Shown here in pieces: positions 1 through 23,565 of a stretch of 64,000 nt of DNA. Under the pieces are notes generated by a model. It had not been told where the DNA came from. It searched no databases and saw only the letters and a program-made list of their open reading frames with translations. Every line of letters begins with the position of its first letter. The first letter of the stretch is position 1. Source of the DNA: Aporrectodea caliginosa (lineage: Eukaryota > Annelida > Clitellata > Crassiclitellata > Lumbricidae); assembly GCA_020284085.1 (NCBI GenBank), contig JACEVL010000412.1, positions 185,001 to 249,000 on the forward strand, written 5' to 3'. The translations under genes and the position numbers were made by a program.

Positions 1-37
1 AACATATTCGTTTTGTGTTCTGATGTATGATTTGCAG

Positions 38-123
38 GTTGTCTGGCACGATAGCTTTCTTCTGGGATGCGGATATGCACGTTGTGCAGGAAAATACTAT
101 AGTGCCTGCAACTACTTGCTAGC
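38..123 (+). CDS. CAP copy 1 exon (CAP2 signature)
   Basis: Acceptor tttgcag before 38 and donor gttagt after 123. It enters in phase 0 and leaves 2 nt. It encodes 28 residues beginning VVWHDSFLLGCGYARC, equivalent to the segment after the family's HYTQ motif. Confidence 0.85.
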
Positions 124-152
124 GTTAGTACTCTTCAGCGTAATCGTCAACG

Positions 153-204
<52 letters not shown>

Positions 205-206
205 GA

Positions 207-247
<41 letters not shown>

Positions 248-3200
248 CAACATCTTTATTATGTATTTTCTTTTTGCTCGTGATAAACATCGGCATCATT
301 GTGGCTGTAGTCACTGTCACTGACTATTACGTCATGAATTTAGAGTAACGAATGACCAAAATAATAGCCGATGTCATGATATAAAGTCTCCCCAAGACAG
401 AGTCTTCCGGACTGAAATAATGTCTCCCATGAGACTTTTTAATAAGAAAGTCTCTCCATTGGTACCCATGTATAGAATCTCTTCTATCTAAGAAGCAAAG
501 CCACCTCTACTTAAAATCGACCAACTATTTCGGTTGTTATTCAATATTAGATCTTGATTTTAAATATGTCTATCACTAAAATAAATTACTCCTTTGCTTT
601 TTGTTCGTTCAATCGGATATAAAATAAATGCTTTGCAACATTAGCCTACACTAAGTGATTTAATACCACAACTGCAATATCTGACACGCTTTGTCATTGA
701 ACGCGACGGAGTGAGGTTACTCTCATTGTTCTATAATAAAGAAAATGGTTCTGACCGGTAAACTTATTGCTTGTGGCTAAATAACTATTAATTTCCAACC
801 AATGCAGAATAATTACCTTAAGGTGGTGCCCGAAAGCTCTGCTTTCCGAATGATTCTATGAGCAGTCCCGCTGTCCAGTCGCTCAATGGCATTGCCATGG
901 CTTGCTGCTACGGGCTAGTATCCGCTTTTCTGTATTTAAAAAATTCAGATTAAGTGGAAGCATTTGACTGTTGTCATGATAAATTATTAGTTGGTTATTA
1001 TTTACTGCCTAGCTAATTGTTATCGTAATTACTTTTATGATTAAAATTGTAATTAGGGCCTACTGTATTTATTATTATTAGTAGTAGTAGGCCTATTATA
1101 ATTGTCATTATTGGTTTACTGCTACGCAGATACAAGCTTTTTCTCTGTGATTTTTTGATGCGGATAAGGTCTATCTGGTATTAGGCTGGGATAATAGTTA
1201 CTTCCTATTATTGGCTGGCATCAAGTTAAGTTATTACATGTTACCAGGAAACCATAATCAGTGGATGGAAATAAAGTAGAGCTACGTGGTATGAGTTTAA
1301 TTGCATTGGCTTTTCTGTGATTCATTGATGCCTACCATTCATAAAATTACGGATACTTCCCATGGAGAATCATATATAGTAGCCAACACTGTCTAGTCTC
1401 TTGAAACGAGTATCATTGAAGGTTACATTACAAGAAGCTAGTGCTGCCTTGAGATAAAAGCAACTCAGGCTTTCGCTGAACTAAGTAACTAACCCGCTTG
1501 TTCTTCTCAAAGAAATAAACAATGGTAAGCCTAGAACAACACAACAATGACTGGTTGGCTACCGAGTGCAGGCCACATGAAGAATATTCATAATCCTGTA
1601 GAAGCTTAGGATTTGCTGCAGCGTTTCCGCTCATATGGGCTCTTATTTCTAAACACCCAAAGGGTTTGTAAGATGGCGCTGCAACGCGTACATAGGCCTA
1701 TCTAACACGAAGCCTTGGAAAAGCCTCGGAGTTCCAAACTGTAACGATTAGAAAGTGACAAGAATATAATTGTGAACATCTGAAAATTGCAGGCATTAAT
1801 GGTTGATTTTTTAAAGTTTATTTCTTTGCATTTTCCCAAACGGTTTAGTTAATTATTGTGTTATGTGAGTAGTCTTGCAATGACGTTAACATTGATTACC
1901 TAAAACTATCAATAATTTAAAGCCAAATTATTGGACTTTATATCTAGCAGATAAATAAATTCTCCGTGGGAGAGCTAATTTTAACGATGGAAGAAATGTT
2001 TTCTCCCCTCAGAGACTTAGTTTCAGTATTATAGTCTGTGGCGAATTTATTCTAAAATAGATTTTTTTTCTTTAATAAGCGCCTGACAAACGCACTGCGC
2101 TGTACATTTACATGTTATGCAATTTAAATCTTAACTACTAACAGAACAGACAGCCTGCAATAGGCTACATGGCGCTAATAGCAGCCTACAAAGCATATCC
2201 GCCCAAACGGGGACTCGAACTCGGTACCTCTCGCTCTCTGTGCCAGATGTTATCCAATGCGCTATCGGGCCCCTCTGAATAGATGATGGAGAGAATCTGT
2301 CTCGACATCTGACTCCAGCCTAGCTTGACACACCTCTTGAAGTATTATTATAATAAATTTGTAACGCTCGCACGGTCACATCGAAATGTGAATTTAAGTA
2401 AGCAATTTATGTTCATTAAAAAGTAATTAATTCCATTTTTAATTGTCGTTTCCTCTTTCTAATCTGCTGACCTGCATGTCTTCTGTTTGTGTGCAGAGGA
2501 AACTGGCCGACACCGCCATTCACCGCTGGTACTCCGTGTTCAAACTGTGCTTCCGATAAGTCGTGCAAGAGGTACGGCTTCACGGAATGCGAAACACAGC
2601 AGCTCTGTGGTATGTGCGGTACTTATTCTATTATTCTATATATATTTATATAAATATATACATATATATATATATGCCTATATATTTTCGTTTAATCTAG
2701 CAATTATAAACTATATAATCTATGCTTGCACGAGTAAAATTATTAAGGTTTGCACGTCTAAAGCAAGCAATGTGATTTTGTGCTAGTATTTAGTTGTTGC
2801 ATAATTCACTACTATGCATGATTTCTGATGTTCGACCAAAAACAAATTTTTCTAAAAGATTTTAGTCTGCTGATTTCGAAAATGATATCCGTTTTTATGT
2901 ATGACGTAGGGTTTTCCTGACAATCACCATTATCATATTCAACATGGCTGAATCTGTCATAGTAGAGGCGGTACAAGCCAAATTTGGTCAGTATACTGCA
3001 TTTTTTTAAAACGGATTGCCGCTTTGCACAGTTGTAGTTGGAACCTAAGAGAACATTTTATGAAGGGGAGGCATTCAAAAGTTCCCCTAGAATTCAAGAT
3101 GGCGGCTTTTTTCAAAATGGCCGACCGAAATTGAGATTTTTCAATATCTCGGCTTCTAGTTCACTTAGAATCATCATCTTGGTGTCTAAACATACATATT

Positions 3201-6200
3201 TAGGGGCAATGATTCGACTAGGGCCATCGCAGAGTAGCCCTGGTCTCATCGGTCGGCCATTTTTCAATATGGCCGTCGTTGGCCGTCGAAAATTGAGATT
3301 TTAAACATCTCGGCTTCTAGTTCACTTAGAATCATCATCTTGGTGTCTAAACATACATATTTAGGGGCAATGATTCGATTTCATCAGGATATCAAAATCA
3401 TGGAAACCCGTTATCAAGGGCGATGGGACGTCAGTATGATGGCGGACTATTGCTGGATGTTGAACAGAAATTGTTCGTCAGAGGAAGAACACGCAAGAAA
3501 ATCTAAGAAAACACGTTTCTGTCCCTAAGATGGTTTATGTCTCAGTTTCATTGTAGCCTATACAAGATCTTCCCATTAATTATTGTAAACATCTGGGCAC
3601 TGTCATCTGTTTCTAAGATTTTGACATCAGGGACTTTTATAAACCTTTCTTATAAATTTTATCTCCAGTGTATGAAAGAGAAAATATTTTCATGGTATTG
3701 TAAAACTCAATAAACTTATAATTTGATTTGTACGAAATTGTGACGTGATGGCAAAATTTCATCAACATATTTGAAATAAGCATGTCAGAAATGTATAAAA
3801 TCAGTTAAAAAAATTCAGACATCTAATTCTTTCTTTTAAAATGCATAGCAGTGAATTGGTACTTTTGGGGTCATAATTAAAATTTACATCGTCTAATGTG
3901 GTAACTTAGGTGTAAGTGCATGAGGCAAGCAATTATGTAGCTCTGTTTTTTTTATTCAAAAGTTTAACGTTATCATAATTATGACATCAAAGGCCGTTGA
4001 CAGCAATTCAAAATTATGTACAATACAGTTGAAAACAAAGAATTTATAGAGTCCGAAGGACACCATTTAAAGGCCTCTAAACAGCATTTTACACTGTCAT
4101 TAGTATTCATTATTTGAAATCATAATTATAACTCAGTCATTAATGCCTATGATACTTGCAGGCAAGTTAGGTGTCATCCGTTAATTATGTCAACAAAAAG
4201 CGGAAAAGGGGAGGTTTGGAAAAGTTTGAAAAATGTTGACAAGGGGAGGGGTATTCCATACAAATTGACGTCAACAATGTTTTTGCAATGAGCCAACACA
4301 GACCCTTCAGAATGGTAGTAAAAGTTTCTTAGGGGGTCCATATTCGAAGCCCTTCCCCTATTCCATACAAATTGACGTCAACAATGTTTTTGCCATGAAT
4401 CAACACAGACCCTTCAGAATGGTAGCCTAAACATTATATAATAATACGGCTAAACGCATTCGGGTTCGCATCCTAATCCGATATCAATAGCGGATTTCGT
4501 GGCGCAAATCTCCATGGGACCCATGGAGATTTACACCTCGTCTGCTAATGATGGCATATAATACTAACGGTGGATTTCACCAGCCAACTCGTTATCTCAT
4601 TATAAAACCAGAGTCAAAATCAGTTTGAAAAAGCGGTTTCTCATCAAAACTATTTCTGCACAGCAAGTGAACTCACAGTCATGTACTGAGCCATTATTTT
4701 TTTTGGGGGTTGGGATTATTGACATAATTTTATTAGGGAGTCCTTGAATGTTTGACAGTTGTTGACAAGGGGAGGGAGGTGTAAAAAACTACCTAAAATT
4801 CGTTGACATAATAATGATGGACGACCCCTTAAACAATGCTTTTCAGAAATTATCATACACAATTTATTTCTATTCTACATTGAATTTTCAAACATTTATC
4901 ATTCATTGCAATCAAATATTATTAAGGAAATACAGGTATAGTCACAGATTGAAAACCACAGTTCTTTATCATATGTTATAGACATGAATATAACAGAGTA
5001 GTGTAATTTCACCTGAGTTTCTTAATTTATTACTTTTAATTGTTAATAAAGCTTTATGGCTATTTACTGTACAATTGTCAGTTAGTTAGCATCATTTAAA
5101 CTAGTTAGCAATGCATTCGGTGGGTAGGCCTATATATAGGCGCCATATAAATGGTTCTATTCATATATGCCTAACTATATGTGCGTTCATTTATATTTAC
5201 AGTGCCAAAGGATCGTTGTTCTCCGGTCAAAGAATGCAAGGTTGTTGATACTGAAAACTGTCTTTGCAGTAAGTGAACAAATCGCATTGGATCTTATCTC
5301 TATTTGATCGTTTGTTATGCTCTGTTCTAGGCAACACGTGGTCCTACTTACTCTCAAACACCTGTTTCACAGCGATCCTATAGAGGGAAGGAGAGCAAAA
5401 TCACCCCAGCCCCTAAGATGCCTTACCTTGACACTGAGGCCGACTAATATCCATGATCCATCCATCACACCCGTACGGTACTATGTAAAATTTTGGAAAA
5501 ATTAGTGGTGCATAAATATTACTATTCAATTTCGACTAACCCCGACGAAAACTGCGTTTATCCAGACCAATATGCATTCAGACTATCTTGGTCGACCATT
5601 GCGGCGCTGATAGCTCTAACCCACCAATTACTGGAAACAGATAAATGTAATGTATTTGTAATGTAATTGAACAGTGTGAGCCATGTGCCTGTTTGGTGTC
5701 TTTCGATTTTTCGAAGGTTTTCGACACGGTAAGGCGTAACATCCTTGCCGCGCAATTAGCCTCCATGCCACTACCCGATTATGTTTATAATTGGGTATGT
5801 GCTTTATTACTCATCCGAATGCATATCACAAAGGTTTTGTGATATATTCTCCTCATATAAAAGCATTAACACAAGCATCATGCAGGTGTCTGGCCTTGGG
5901 TCCATAATTTCTGGACTAAAACTTCTTTATGTAGGCAATAGAATTTTAAAATATGCAGACTACTCTTACCTGATTATTCCTGCATCAAATATTGATACAA
6001 CCGCTGTAGAACTTGACCGCATAGCAGAGTGGACTGGAAATAACAACCTGCGCCTTAACCATAACAAGTCACGTCAGTTCGTTATTAGACGTCCGCCGTT
6101 CCAAAACTCAGGATTTACCTCGCCGAACAGCAGGAATCGAATGGGTGAAAGTTGTCAAAGCTCTTGGAGTCACTGTTTCTGATAGATTGGGGTTCTCTGT

Positions 6201-8598
6201 GCATAATTAATAACATCGTCTGCAGGTTTGGACTGGGCCGCCGGGATACCGGGAGATTCCCGGTGGGCCGGTACACTGGCGGGCCGGTGGGCCGACTCCC
6301 AGAATAGAAAAGATATGATTAAAAAATATTATGATATTTTAGTTCTACTTCTTAATTCTAATTTTATGATGATGCCCGGTGCAGAGCGAAAACTCTCCTG
6401 CATTCTGTTACAAGTTCTAAATGTATTTTGACAGCGCAATTGTTTTTAAAAGTGTTAGAACAAACAATTTCGTTATCTCAATATTTGCAAACAAGCAGCA
6501 TGGACATTATACCAGCCCATAAGATGGTTCGAGATACTATCAATGAATTATTAAACCAAATGCATCGAACTTTTGATCTCATTTTTGAAGCACCTACACA
6601 TTTTCATAACTTATTACATGTTACAGTGAACTGTAAAAAAGAAATCTTGACATTGATGTTGAGACTACACAGAATAGAATTAGATCAAGAACGAAATTGC
6701 CAGGAGAATCTGCTAAATATCATCAAATCGAAAATGCGAAAGATAAATTTCGAGTAAACGTTCACAACATGATAGGCCTAATTAATGGATCACGTTATTA
6801 GTAGGGTTTGAAACGGAGATTCGCTGAGCACGGTAGTGTTTATGCTGATTTGTCTTGTTTAGATCCAAACAATTTTGCAGAAATTTCGATAAGAATTCCA
6901 AGTGATAGACTACAGCACCTGAGTGAGTTGCCCAGAAGATGTGATGACAGTGTAACGAACGAAAGAGCAGCTGTTAATTAAAACGCACGTGCTTAAACGT
7001 TGTTAATCTTTTCATATTCATTTAGCAATATTTAGGCCTATGCCATATGGCTCATTAATAACTAAATAGTCCTTAATTTTATGTTAAATGTTACGTGTTA
7101 CAAAAAGCATCGGCGGGTGGGCACCATTCAGACCCCTTATCGGATTAATTTGATCCTGAAAGGTTTCGCGCCTTCAGCGTTCGCTAATGTGGGCCGCCCA
7201 TGACCAAATTTCCCGGGCCGGTTTTACCAGCCAGTCCGACCCTGATCGTCTGCAAAGCAAAACAATTCCTTTTCGCACTTCGCATCCTGGTGGCGCATAG
7301 CATATCTGGGAGCTGGTCCATGATGTCATGCGCTCTACCACAGTGGCACGAATGCTGTACTCAGCTCCAGTCTGGCGGGGGGTTTGCAAATGAGGGTCTA
7401 TCGGCAACTGTTAAAAAACTGACACGTCAGAGGTTCTTGCCAGCCAACAACCCTACATTTGACATGATGTCTTCGAAGGCAGATGAAACCCTTTCTCTGC
7501 TATCCTTAGCAATCCTGGGCATGTTCTGCGTTAACTACTCGCTCTGTACGGGAAACAGGATAGTCCTACTCTCTGAGGTCGACCTCGCTCGCACAATCGA
7601 GAGAAACCACGTTGTGATTCGTTGACTGGAAAGGGATTTATAACTAAAATGCTGTCTAGATGACTTGTGTGACACTAAGCTTTCATTTATTTCAATCATC
7701 GACACAATTATTTTATAATTTTAATAATCCATTATTGCTTCTATGTATTATTATAATGTTTCTTGCTGTATGTCCCATTGTGCGTTTGCAATTGGAGTAT
7801 TTAAGAAGATGCTTACTAACTTACTTATTGCTTAGCGCCATCGCATATTTTAAAGTAATGCTACTTATTTCATGCTCTTCAGATACATTATGAACCGACA
7901 TAGAAACTGCTAGTTGGATAGTTGGTGCCACTATCTAACTGTTAGTTGGATAGTGGGGCCCTTCAAATTTAATAAACATGCATCTGAGCATTTCAGTAGC
8001 GCCTTTTGTGGCATAATATAACAAGGCAGATTTCCAATCCTGATGAATGCCCTGTTTTTTAGTCACTTATTTCTTTGGGTGCTCAATAGTGTAGTGGTTA
8101 GCGCGCTGGACTGTCAATCGAAAGGTCGGAGGGAATTTTGTTCGAGATTTCTGCTCCACCAGCACCCCTAGCTGACTCAGCTATAATGATTACACTGACC
8201 GTACACTGTCGGTGAGAAGATGAGACGGTGAGGGAGAGGATTGGCCACCCGCCCTCATATGCCGAGGCTAAGAAAATGAAGTCGCTAACACTTCATACCC
8301 ATGGCTGCCTCGGGCTAGCTTAAGGGACTGCTCTTCTTCTTCTATATCTTTTTGTTCTGCTATTGCTTGGTGAAATAAAATTTACTGACAGGGCCTATTG
8401 CAAACTTCGAATACTAAATTTCGTCCATCTGTCTTCACAGGTGAATCGGACTACAAAGAGGCTGTCGCTAAAACCATAAAGGATGTCGGTGCTATTCACA
8501 CTGGTCCACCATTTGTCGTGTTTGGCCTGCTTCTTCCATTGGTCGCCATTCTACTGGGCCAGGGAGCGCAGCTGGGCTACGACTCAGGGCTTCTGTAG
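38..8598 (+). CDS. CAP-superfamily (CRISP/GLIPR1-like) protein, copy 1, 3' part of gene
   Basis: Four exons (38-123, 2497-2609, 5203-5268, 8441-8598) join in phase to 140 residues plus TAG. The gene starts left of the window, so the signal peptide and first half of the CAP domain are missing. The first visible exon is the CAP2 signature region (VVWHDSFLLGCGYARC, then CNY). The next gives GNWPTPPF and a Cys-rich hinge (PCSNC), as in CRISP/GLIPR1/PI16 proteins. The third is a short Cys-rich exon and the last holds a hydrophobic stretch with a short tail, which suggests a membrane-anchored or GPI-type extracellular protein. CAP proteins are secreted or membrane glycoproteins with varied roles; the specific role is unknown. 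It is paralogous to copy 2 downstream: the last exons are near-identical from GPP to the stop. Junctions are standard GT-AG. Confidence 0.85.
153..246. repeat. (ATC)n microsatellite
   Basis: About 30 trinucleotide units just after the CAP copy 1 exon, within its intron. Confidence 0.95.
247..2057. other. Intron sequence of CAP copy 1, nothing recognised
   Basis: AT-rich, no coding homology or TIR pair seen. Short poly(T) and TTATTA runs only. Confidence 0.5.
2060..2275 (-). mobile_element. tRNA-derived SINE, family A
   Basis: On the - strand a tRNA-like head has box A (TAGCGCATTGGATAAC) and box B (GAGTTCGAGTCCC), then a body with CTGTCTGTTCTGTTAGTAG and a T-rich end. Related copies lie at about 32045-32240 (-) and 30163-30400 (+). 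The head is not an intact tRNA cloverleaf. Confidence 0.75.
2497..2609 (+). CDS. CAP copy 1 exon (hinge, PCSNC)
   Basis: Acceptor gtgtgcag, donor gtatgt. The frame is fixed by the preceding exon and gives GNWPTPPFTAGTPCSNC followed by a Cys-rich tail (CKRYGFTEC). Confidence 0.85.
3030..3540. repeat. Unclassified repeat with internal direct duplication
   Basis: About 93 bp (from GAAATTGAGATTTT through CATATTTAGGGGCAATGATT) occurs at about 3129-3222 and again at 3289-3382. Each copy is preceded by an AAATGGCCG/ATATGGCCG-type stretch. No TIR or coding match found. Confidence 0.55.
4170..4828. mobile_element. PIF/Harbinger-like non-autonomous element with TTA TSD
   Basis: Left end GGTGTCATCCGTTAATTATG, right end (reverse complement) GGGGTCGTCCATCATTATTA, both continuing to GTCAAC. 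The flanks are TTA on both sides (4167-4169 and 4829-4831). A 60-bp segment around AAATTGACGTCAACAATG occurs twice inside (about 4258 and 4361). The TTA TSD and GGG-start TIR fit PIF/Harbinger; the class is inference. Confidence 0.65.
5203..5268 (+). CDS. CAP copy 1 exon (Cys-rich, 66 bp)
   Basis: Acceptor atttacag, donor gtaagt. It encodes VPKDRCSPVKECKVV and ENCLC. Its 66-bp length matches the paralogous exon at 21591-21656. Confidence 0.85.
5684..6214 (+). pseudogene. LINE reverse-transcriptase fragment, 5' half
   Basis: Frames read FSKVFDTVRR near 5700 and, at 5930-6100, GNRILKYADYSYLIIPAS followed by NNLRLNHNKS, a non-LTR RT palm pattern. The catalytic YADD is YADY, and stops and frameshifts are present. 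The 3' half resumes at 7245 after a hAT insertion. Confidence 0.75.
6223..7244. mobile_element. hAT element with 8-bp TSD ATCGTCTG
   Basis: TIRs CAGGTTTGGACTGG and CAGGGTCGGACTGG; identical 8-bp flanks ATCGTCTG at 6215-6222 and 7245-7252. Inserted inside a LINE. Inside, 6428-6757 reads LSQYLQTSSMDIIPAHKMVR then a helical stretch, resembling the ZMYM/DUF4371-type hAT transposase. The remainder of the transposase is missing. Confidence 0.85.
6428..6757 (+). pseudogene. hAT transposase remnant
   Basis: 109 codons with LSQYLQ, DIIPAHKMVRDTINELL and a Leu/Asp-rich tail, as in ZMYM1-like hAT transposases. It lacks the catalytic and C-terminal dimerisation parts. Confidence 0.55.
7245..7640 (+). 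pseudogene. LINE reverse-transcriptase fragment, 3' half
   Basis: Reads VCKAKQFLFALRILVAHSIS, then NEGLSATVKKLTRQRFLPAN and SSKADETL, typical of the C-terminal domain of jockey/RTE-type LINE proteins. It continues the 5684-6214 fragment. Confidence 0.75.
8080..8260 (+). mobile_element. tRNA-derived SINE-like repeat, family C
   Basis: Box A-like GTGTAGTGGTTAGCGCGCTGG and box B-like GTTCGAGATTTC about 45 bp later, in the last intron of CAP copy 1. Only one copy seen. Confidence 0.5.
8441..8598 (+). CDS. CAP copy 1 terminal exon (hydrophobic C terminus)
   Basis: Acceptor cttcacag. It starts SESDYKEAV, contains the hydrophobic run VVFGLLLPLVAILL, and ends YDSGLL with TAG. The same end is present at 22498-22655. 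Confidence 0.87.
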
Positions 8599-9179
8599 TC
8601 ATTCGTCATCCAAAACCTCGTCATGTCACTCGCTGCACTGAATAATGGTGTCACAGATTGTGGATACATTCTTGAAATTAGACGCTTCATTGGCTAGAAT
8701 TATTTTAGTTTGGTTTTTATTTTGTCTGAATCTTATTTTATCTCGCAACAACTGCATTCTGTATGTATAGCATGCATTTGCTGTGGGTATCGATCAAGCG
8801 TTGGCTGTATGCACTACCATTGTGTCTTAAAGCCACCTAATGGAGTGCCTATTGGGACGAGGAGAAAAAATTAACTTGTTCAGTATTGCTCAATATTATA
8901 GATCTTACGAGCCAACATTGATCCAAATTATTCAGAAAGATAACAAAATATTGATTGCAATTAATTAATTGTCAAAGTTAATATGTTAGATTATTACCAC
9001 TGCTGCATTATTACTATTGTCACTGTGATATCATACGAAACATCTAGAGAACTTCAAATGTACTACATGCATCATTTTGATATTAAATGCAGCAGAAATC
9101 TTGTAATTAATTGTATTGCGTAATGTTTATAGAAGTACCCGACGACACTTCTACACCTAGTAAAACAAATCTAAATAGT
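8599..9179. other. 3' flank of CAP copy 1
   Basis: The first 50 bp after the stop match the CAP copy 2 3' flank (TCATTCGTCATCCAAAA). The rest is AT-rich with no recognised feature. Confidence 0.5.
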
Positions 9180-9420
9180 TACAGGGCCCACTTGAAGCTT
9201 ATTTGAAGCCAAAGCACGTGTAGGTCTCCTTTACAACTCAATCTCAGCGAGTGACCCGTCTCCGATGACGAGACACGGACACAGTATGCCCCCAAGGTAG
9301 TCAGACGACGCGCCATGTAGGGATTTATAGACAAGCAGTGCCAGTTTGTATTCAATGCGGTACGGCACTGGGAACCAGTGCAGCACACCACGGAGTAATG
9401 GTGTAAGCTTACAGTATAAT
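9180..9420 (-). pseudogene. CR1-like LINE C-terminal fragment
   Basis: The - strand reads VLHWFPVPYRIEYKLALLVY then KSLHGASSDYLGG, the LHWLPV-x-RI-x-[FY]K signature of CR1/Rex1-type LINEs. It is broken downstream. Confidence 0.75.
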
Positions 9421-9821
9421 CCAGTCAGCTCTAATTGTAACCTTACGATAATTATAATCCCTACTCAGAGGCACTCCAGACCCAGGCGAGGCGGAACAAC
9501 GTAGTCTTGAGCAGAAAATGGAACCAAGAGCAGATAGCCCTCGGGAGGTGACGTATAGCCAGAGGGAGTTCATTTTATGTTGTCAGAGAAGGAAATATAT
9601 TTGCCACATATATTGGTTTTGCAATCATTCAGCAGCCTTCATCTGAATGGTAGTCACTTCACTATGGCTTTATTAACATACGAGGTCCATCTAGGATCGC
9701 CATTTGGTACCGTTACTCTTTTTCCATGTAATACATATATAGATCGTACAGTACAATGCACTTTGCCTAACTATTTTCCGTCAGTGTGTATGAATGGCTT
9801 TATTTGAGCTGGAGAAAATTC

Positions 9822-10211
9822 GGTACTTGTCGGTTTCACGACCCCCAAAATTCTTCATAATATTACCTCATTTAAAATTCTTCATATTCAATGTTATTTT
9901 AATTCTATGTTACGTCAGAACTTATCTATTACGTCATAAACCTGAACGTTTCGTCATTAGAAAACATGGATGACCCTAACCCTGACCCTAACCGACCCTC
10001 ACGGCGCGTAACAACGAGGCATAACCTCAACGTAACCGATATGGACTATAAAACTTGAAGTCGTGAGGGTCGGTTAGGGTCAGGGTTAGGGTTAGTGTCG
10101 TCATTAGAAGACAGATATTAACTGTCGCGAACACATTCCTGTAGGCCTACAGGGGTCTCGTCTAGTTATAATTAAAAGATCTTTTTTGGGGTCGTGAAAC
10201 CGACAAGTACC
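9822..10211. mobile_element. MITE with 8-bp TSD and telomere-like internal hairpin
   Basis: TIRs GGTACTTGTCGGTTTCACGA at both ends (continuing CCCC), flanked by GAAAATTC at 9814-9821 and 10212-10219. Inside, CCTAACCCTGACCCTAACCG near 9973 pairs with CGGTTAGGGTCAGGGTTAGG near 10073. The TSD size suits hAT-like transposition. Confidence 0.75.
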
Positions 10212-10219
10212 GAAAATTC

Positions 10220-10944
10220 TACGGCGAAACGACTGGAATTGATGATGATTAGGCACGTGTTTCAGTAGTTTGCAATTTGTGGTTCGGGTCCTTTGTTTCA
10301 TGCTCTAAAAGCATACACCTCTAGTGTAAGGTTGGATTGATTGTTAGTACAGAGAAACGCTGCCTTAACCATTTCGGAATACAATGTCATATCGCCTTTG
10401 CCTTGTTGGCTATATACGTAAGTCTTTGTGTCGTTCTCATTTCCATAGGATCGTTATTGATTGTTCACGGGTCACTATGACGACGTATTTGAGCGGAGTT
10501 TTATCACTGCGCTTGCGTCACTTCAACCCTTCGGCGGAGGAGTAGATATAACGTGGAAGATATTAGATGCAAGTCTCAGTTTTTATCCAGATTTTTATTC
10601 CGTTATCGTTCTACGTTGGAATTAGTCTCCGGAAATGTTCGTCTTCGTTCTTAAGCTCTTTTCGGGGCTCGCCTGTAAGATTCCGTTTTAACAATTTGTT
10701 CTGAAAATAATTGTCATCACTACGATCTCTGAATTTGAACTTTAGGTCAAGACCCACGCCATCACAAGCGTGTCACCATGTAATGTAACAGCATTGCAGC
10801 TTGGTTGGAGCTGCGGCAGGCCGAGTTAAAACATTCTGTAATAAATGCTAAGTTATGCTATGCACAAGGAAATGCAACTACCTGGTATAGCTGTTGGAAA
10901 TTCAAGTGGTGCATGTTATGTTGCAAATTCTTGCAGCTTGTCAG
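10220..10944. other. Region between the two CAP genes
   Basis: No coding homology recognised. It would include the original upstream region of CAP copy 2. Confidence 0.4.
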
Positions 10945-10952
10945 GGTATAAC

Positions 10953-11372
10953 CAGAGCTTCTCATTTGAAAATAGAAGGCGATTTGAAAATCGATCGCTG
11001 GATTGAGTAGACGATCGATGCGCTGTCGACCTCGGAACCTTTTGTGTATGCAGCGTATTTTGCGTAGCCTATCGTATTCATATAGCTGCATATTGTATGG
11101 TTGTCCATTCACTGCTAGAGTATACGCAACACTTAGGCCTATTAACCGTCGATAAGCCTCCTCTGCTTGTCGATGCAATGTTGATCGATCCTAGCCTGAA
11201 CTTTCACAAATAATGCAAATTAGATAAATAAAATAATGGTCTGGCTCCAGGTTCGGAAGTTCCTCGTGGAGTGTAACTCATCGAGCGCGATCGATTTACC
11301 GATCTACCAGACCTTTGCTAGTCGATCGACCAAGGAGATCGATCGATCGATCGCCTCAAATGAGAAGCTCTG
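10953..11372. mobile_element. hAT-like MITE immediately upstream of CAP copy 2
   Basis: TIRs CAGAGCTTCTCATTTGA at both ends; 8-bp TSD GGTATAAC at 10945-10952 and 11373-11380. The right end lies 16 bp from ATG 11388 and 26 bp from the open frame of exon 1. GATC-rich interior. Confidence 0.8.
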
Positions 11373-11387
11373 GGTATAACTCTTGCT

Positions 11388-22655
<11,268 letters not shown>

Positions 22656-23565
22656 TCATTCGTCATCCAAAATTCCGTCATGTCTCTCTCGTTGCGCTGA
22701 ATAATGTCAGAAGAGTTCGTGAGTTCACTCGTGATGGCAGACACTTCGTGGTTGGTTGGAAGTTAAGACATATTATGTCAGACAATGTATCGCGGTAACT
22801 CGTCCATATCTGGCGATAACTGCGTACTCTAGTGTGTATAAATGTAAAATAATGTAGGCTACAGGTTTTTCTATAGCGACCGCATGGCCGCGAACGTCGC
22901 TCAGATTTCAGTTAATTGATCGGGTGTATTCCTTGACCATGGCTACCCATTTGAACAATTTATAGGTGTCGAGCCATCCCCTTGTACGGACCGTGCTACC
23001 CATCCAGGTAGGAATCGGATACGGAGCTAAATGTCTGGATGTATGAAACAGATTGTTTCAAAGAACTGGCTGTCGGCAGCGTGGCTGCGTCTTGTTAATA
23101 AACAGTGTATTAACATTATTGCTGCAAGCCGTACGTGTTACTGTTACGAGCACATTCTGTACGTAGGCTACTTTGTCATTAGAAGACGAACGCGATAGAC
23201 GGTTATGAAGTGTTAGCGACTTCGTTTTCTTAACCTAAACATCTAATGATCTAAGGGCGAGAGGTTAGTCATCTCCCTCGCTGCCTTCACATCGAGAGTG
23301 TACGGTCAATGCACTCATTATAACTATTAGCCTATATAGCCTATAGGTGTCGCGCCTTTTAAGGTCCCCGTGTACGGGCCGTGCTACCATCCAGATAGGA
23401 ATCGACTACAGAGCTAAATTCGATTGTTTCGAAGAACTGGCTGTTGGCAGTATGGCTGCGTCTTGTAAAAACTTACACAAAGTAGCCTATATTAGCTCAA
23501 GGAACTGCTAAAAAACGTTAACTGCATCGCTAAAGCGCGATAGTCGACTTCCTCAACCTCATATG

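Noticed and set aside
2190..2275. Possible tRNA genes at tRNA-like heads (also 18180, 30165, 52110)
   Set aside because: They have A and B boxes but no full cloverleaf, and are followed by shared repeat bodies, so they are SINE heads.
9970..10095. Interstitial telomere or fusion point
   Set aside because: Only a few CCCTAA-like units, arranged as a hairpin inside a MITE with its own TSD.
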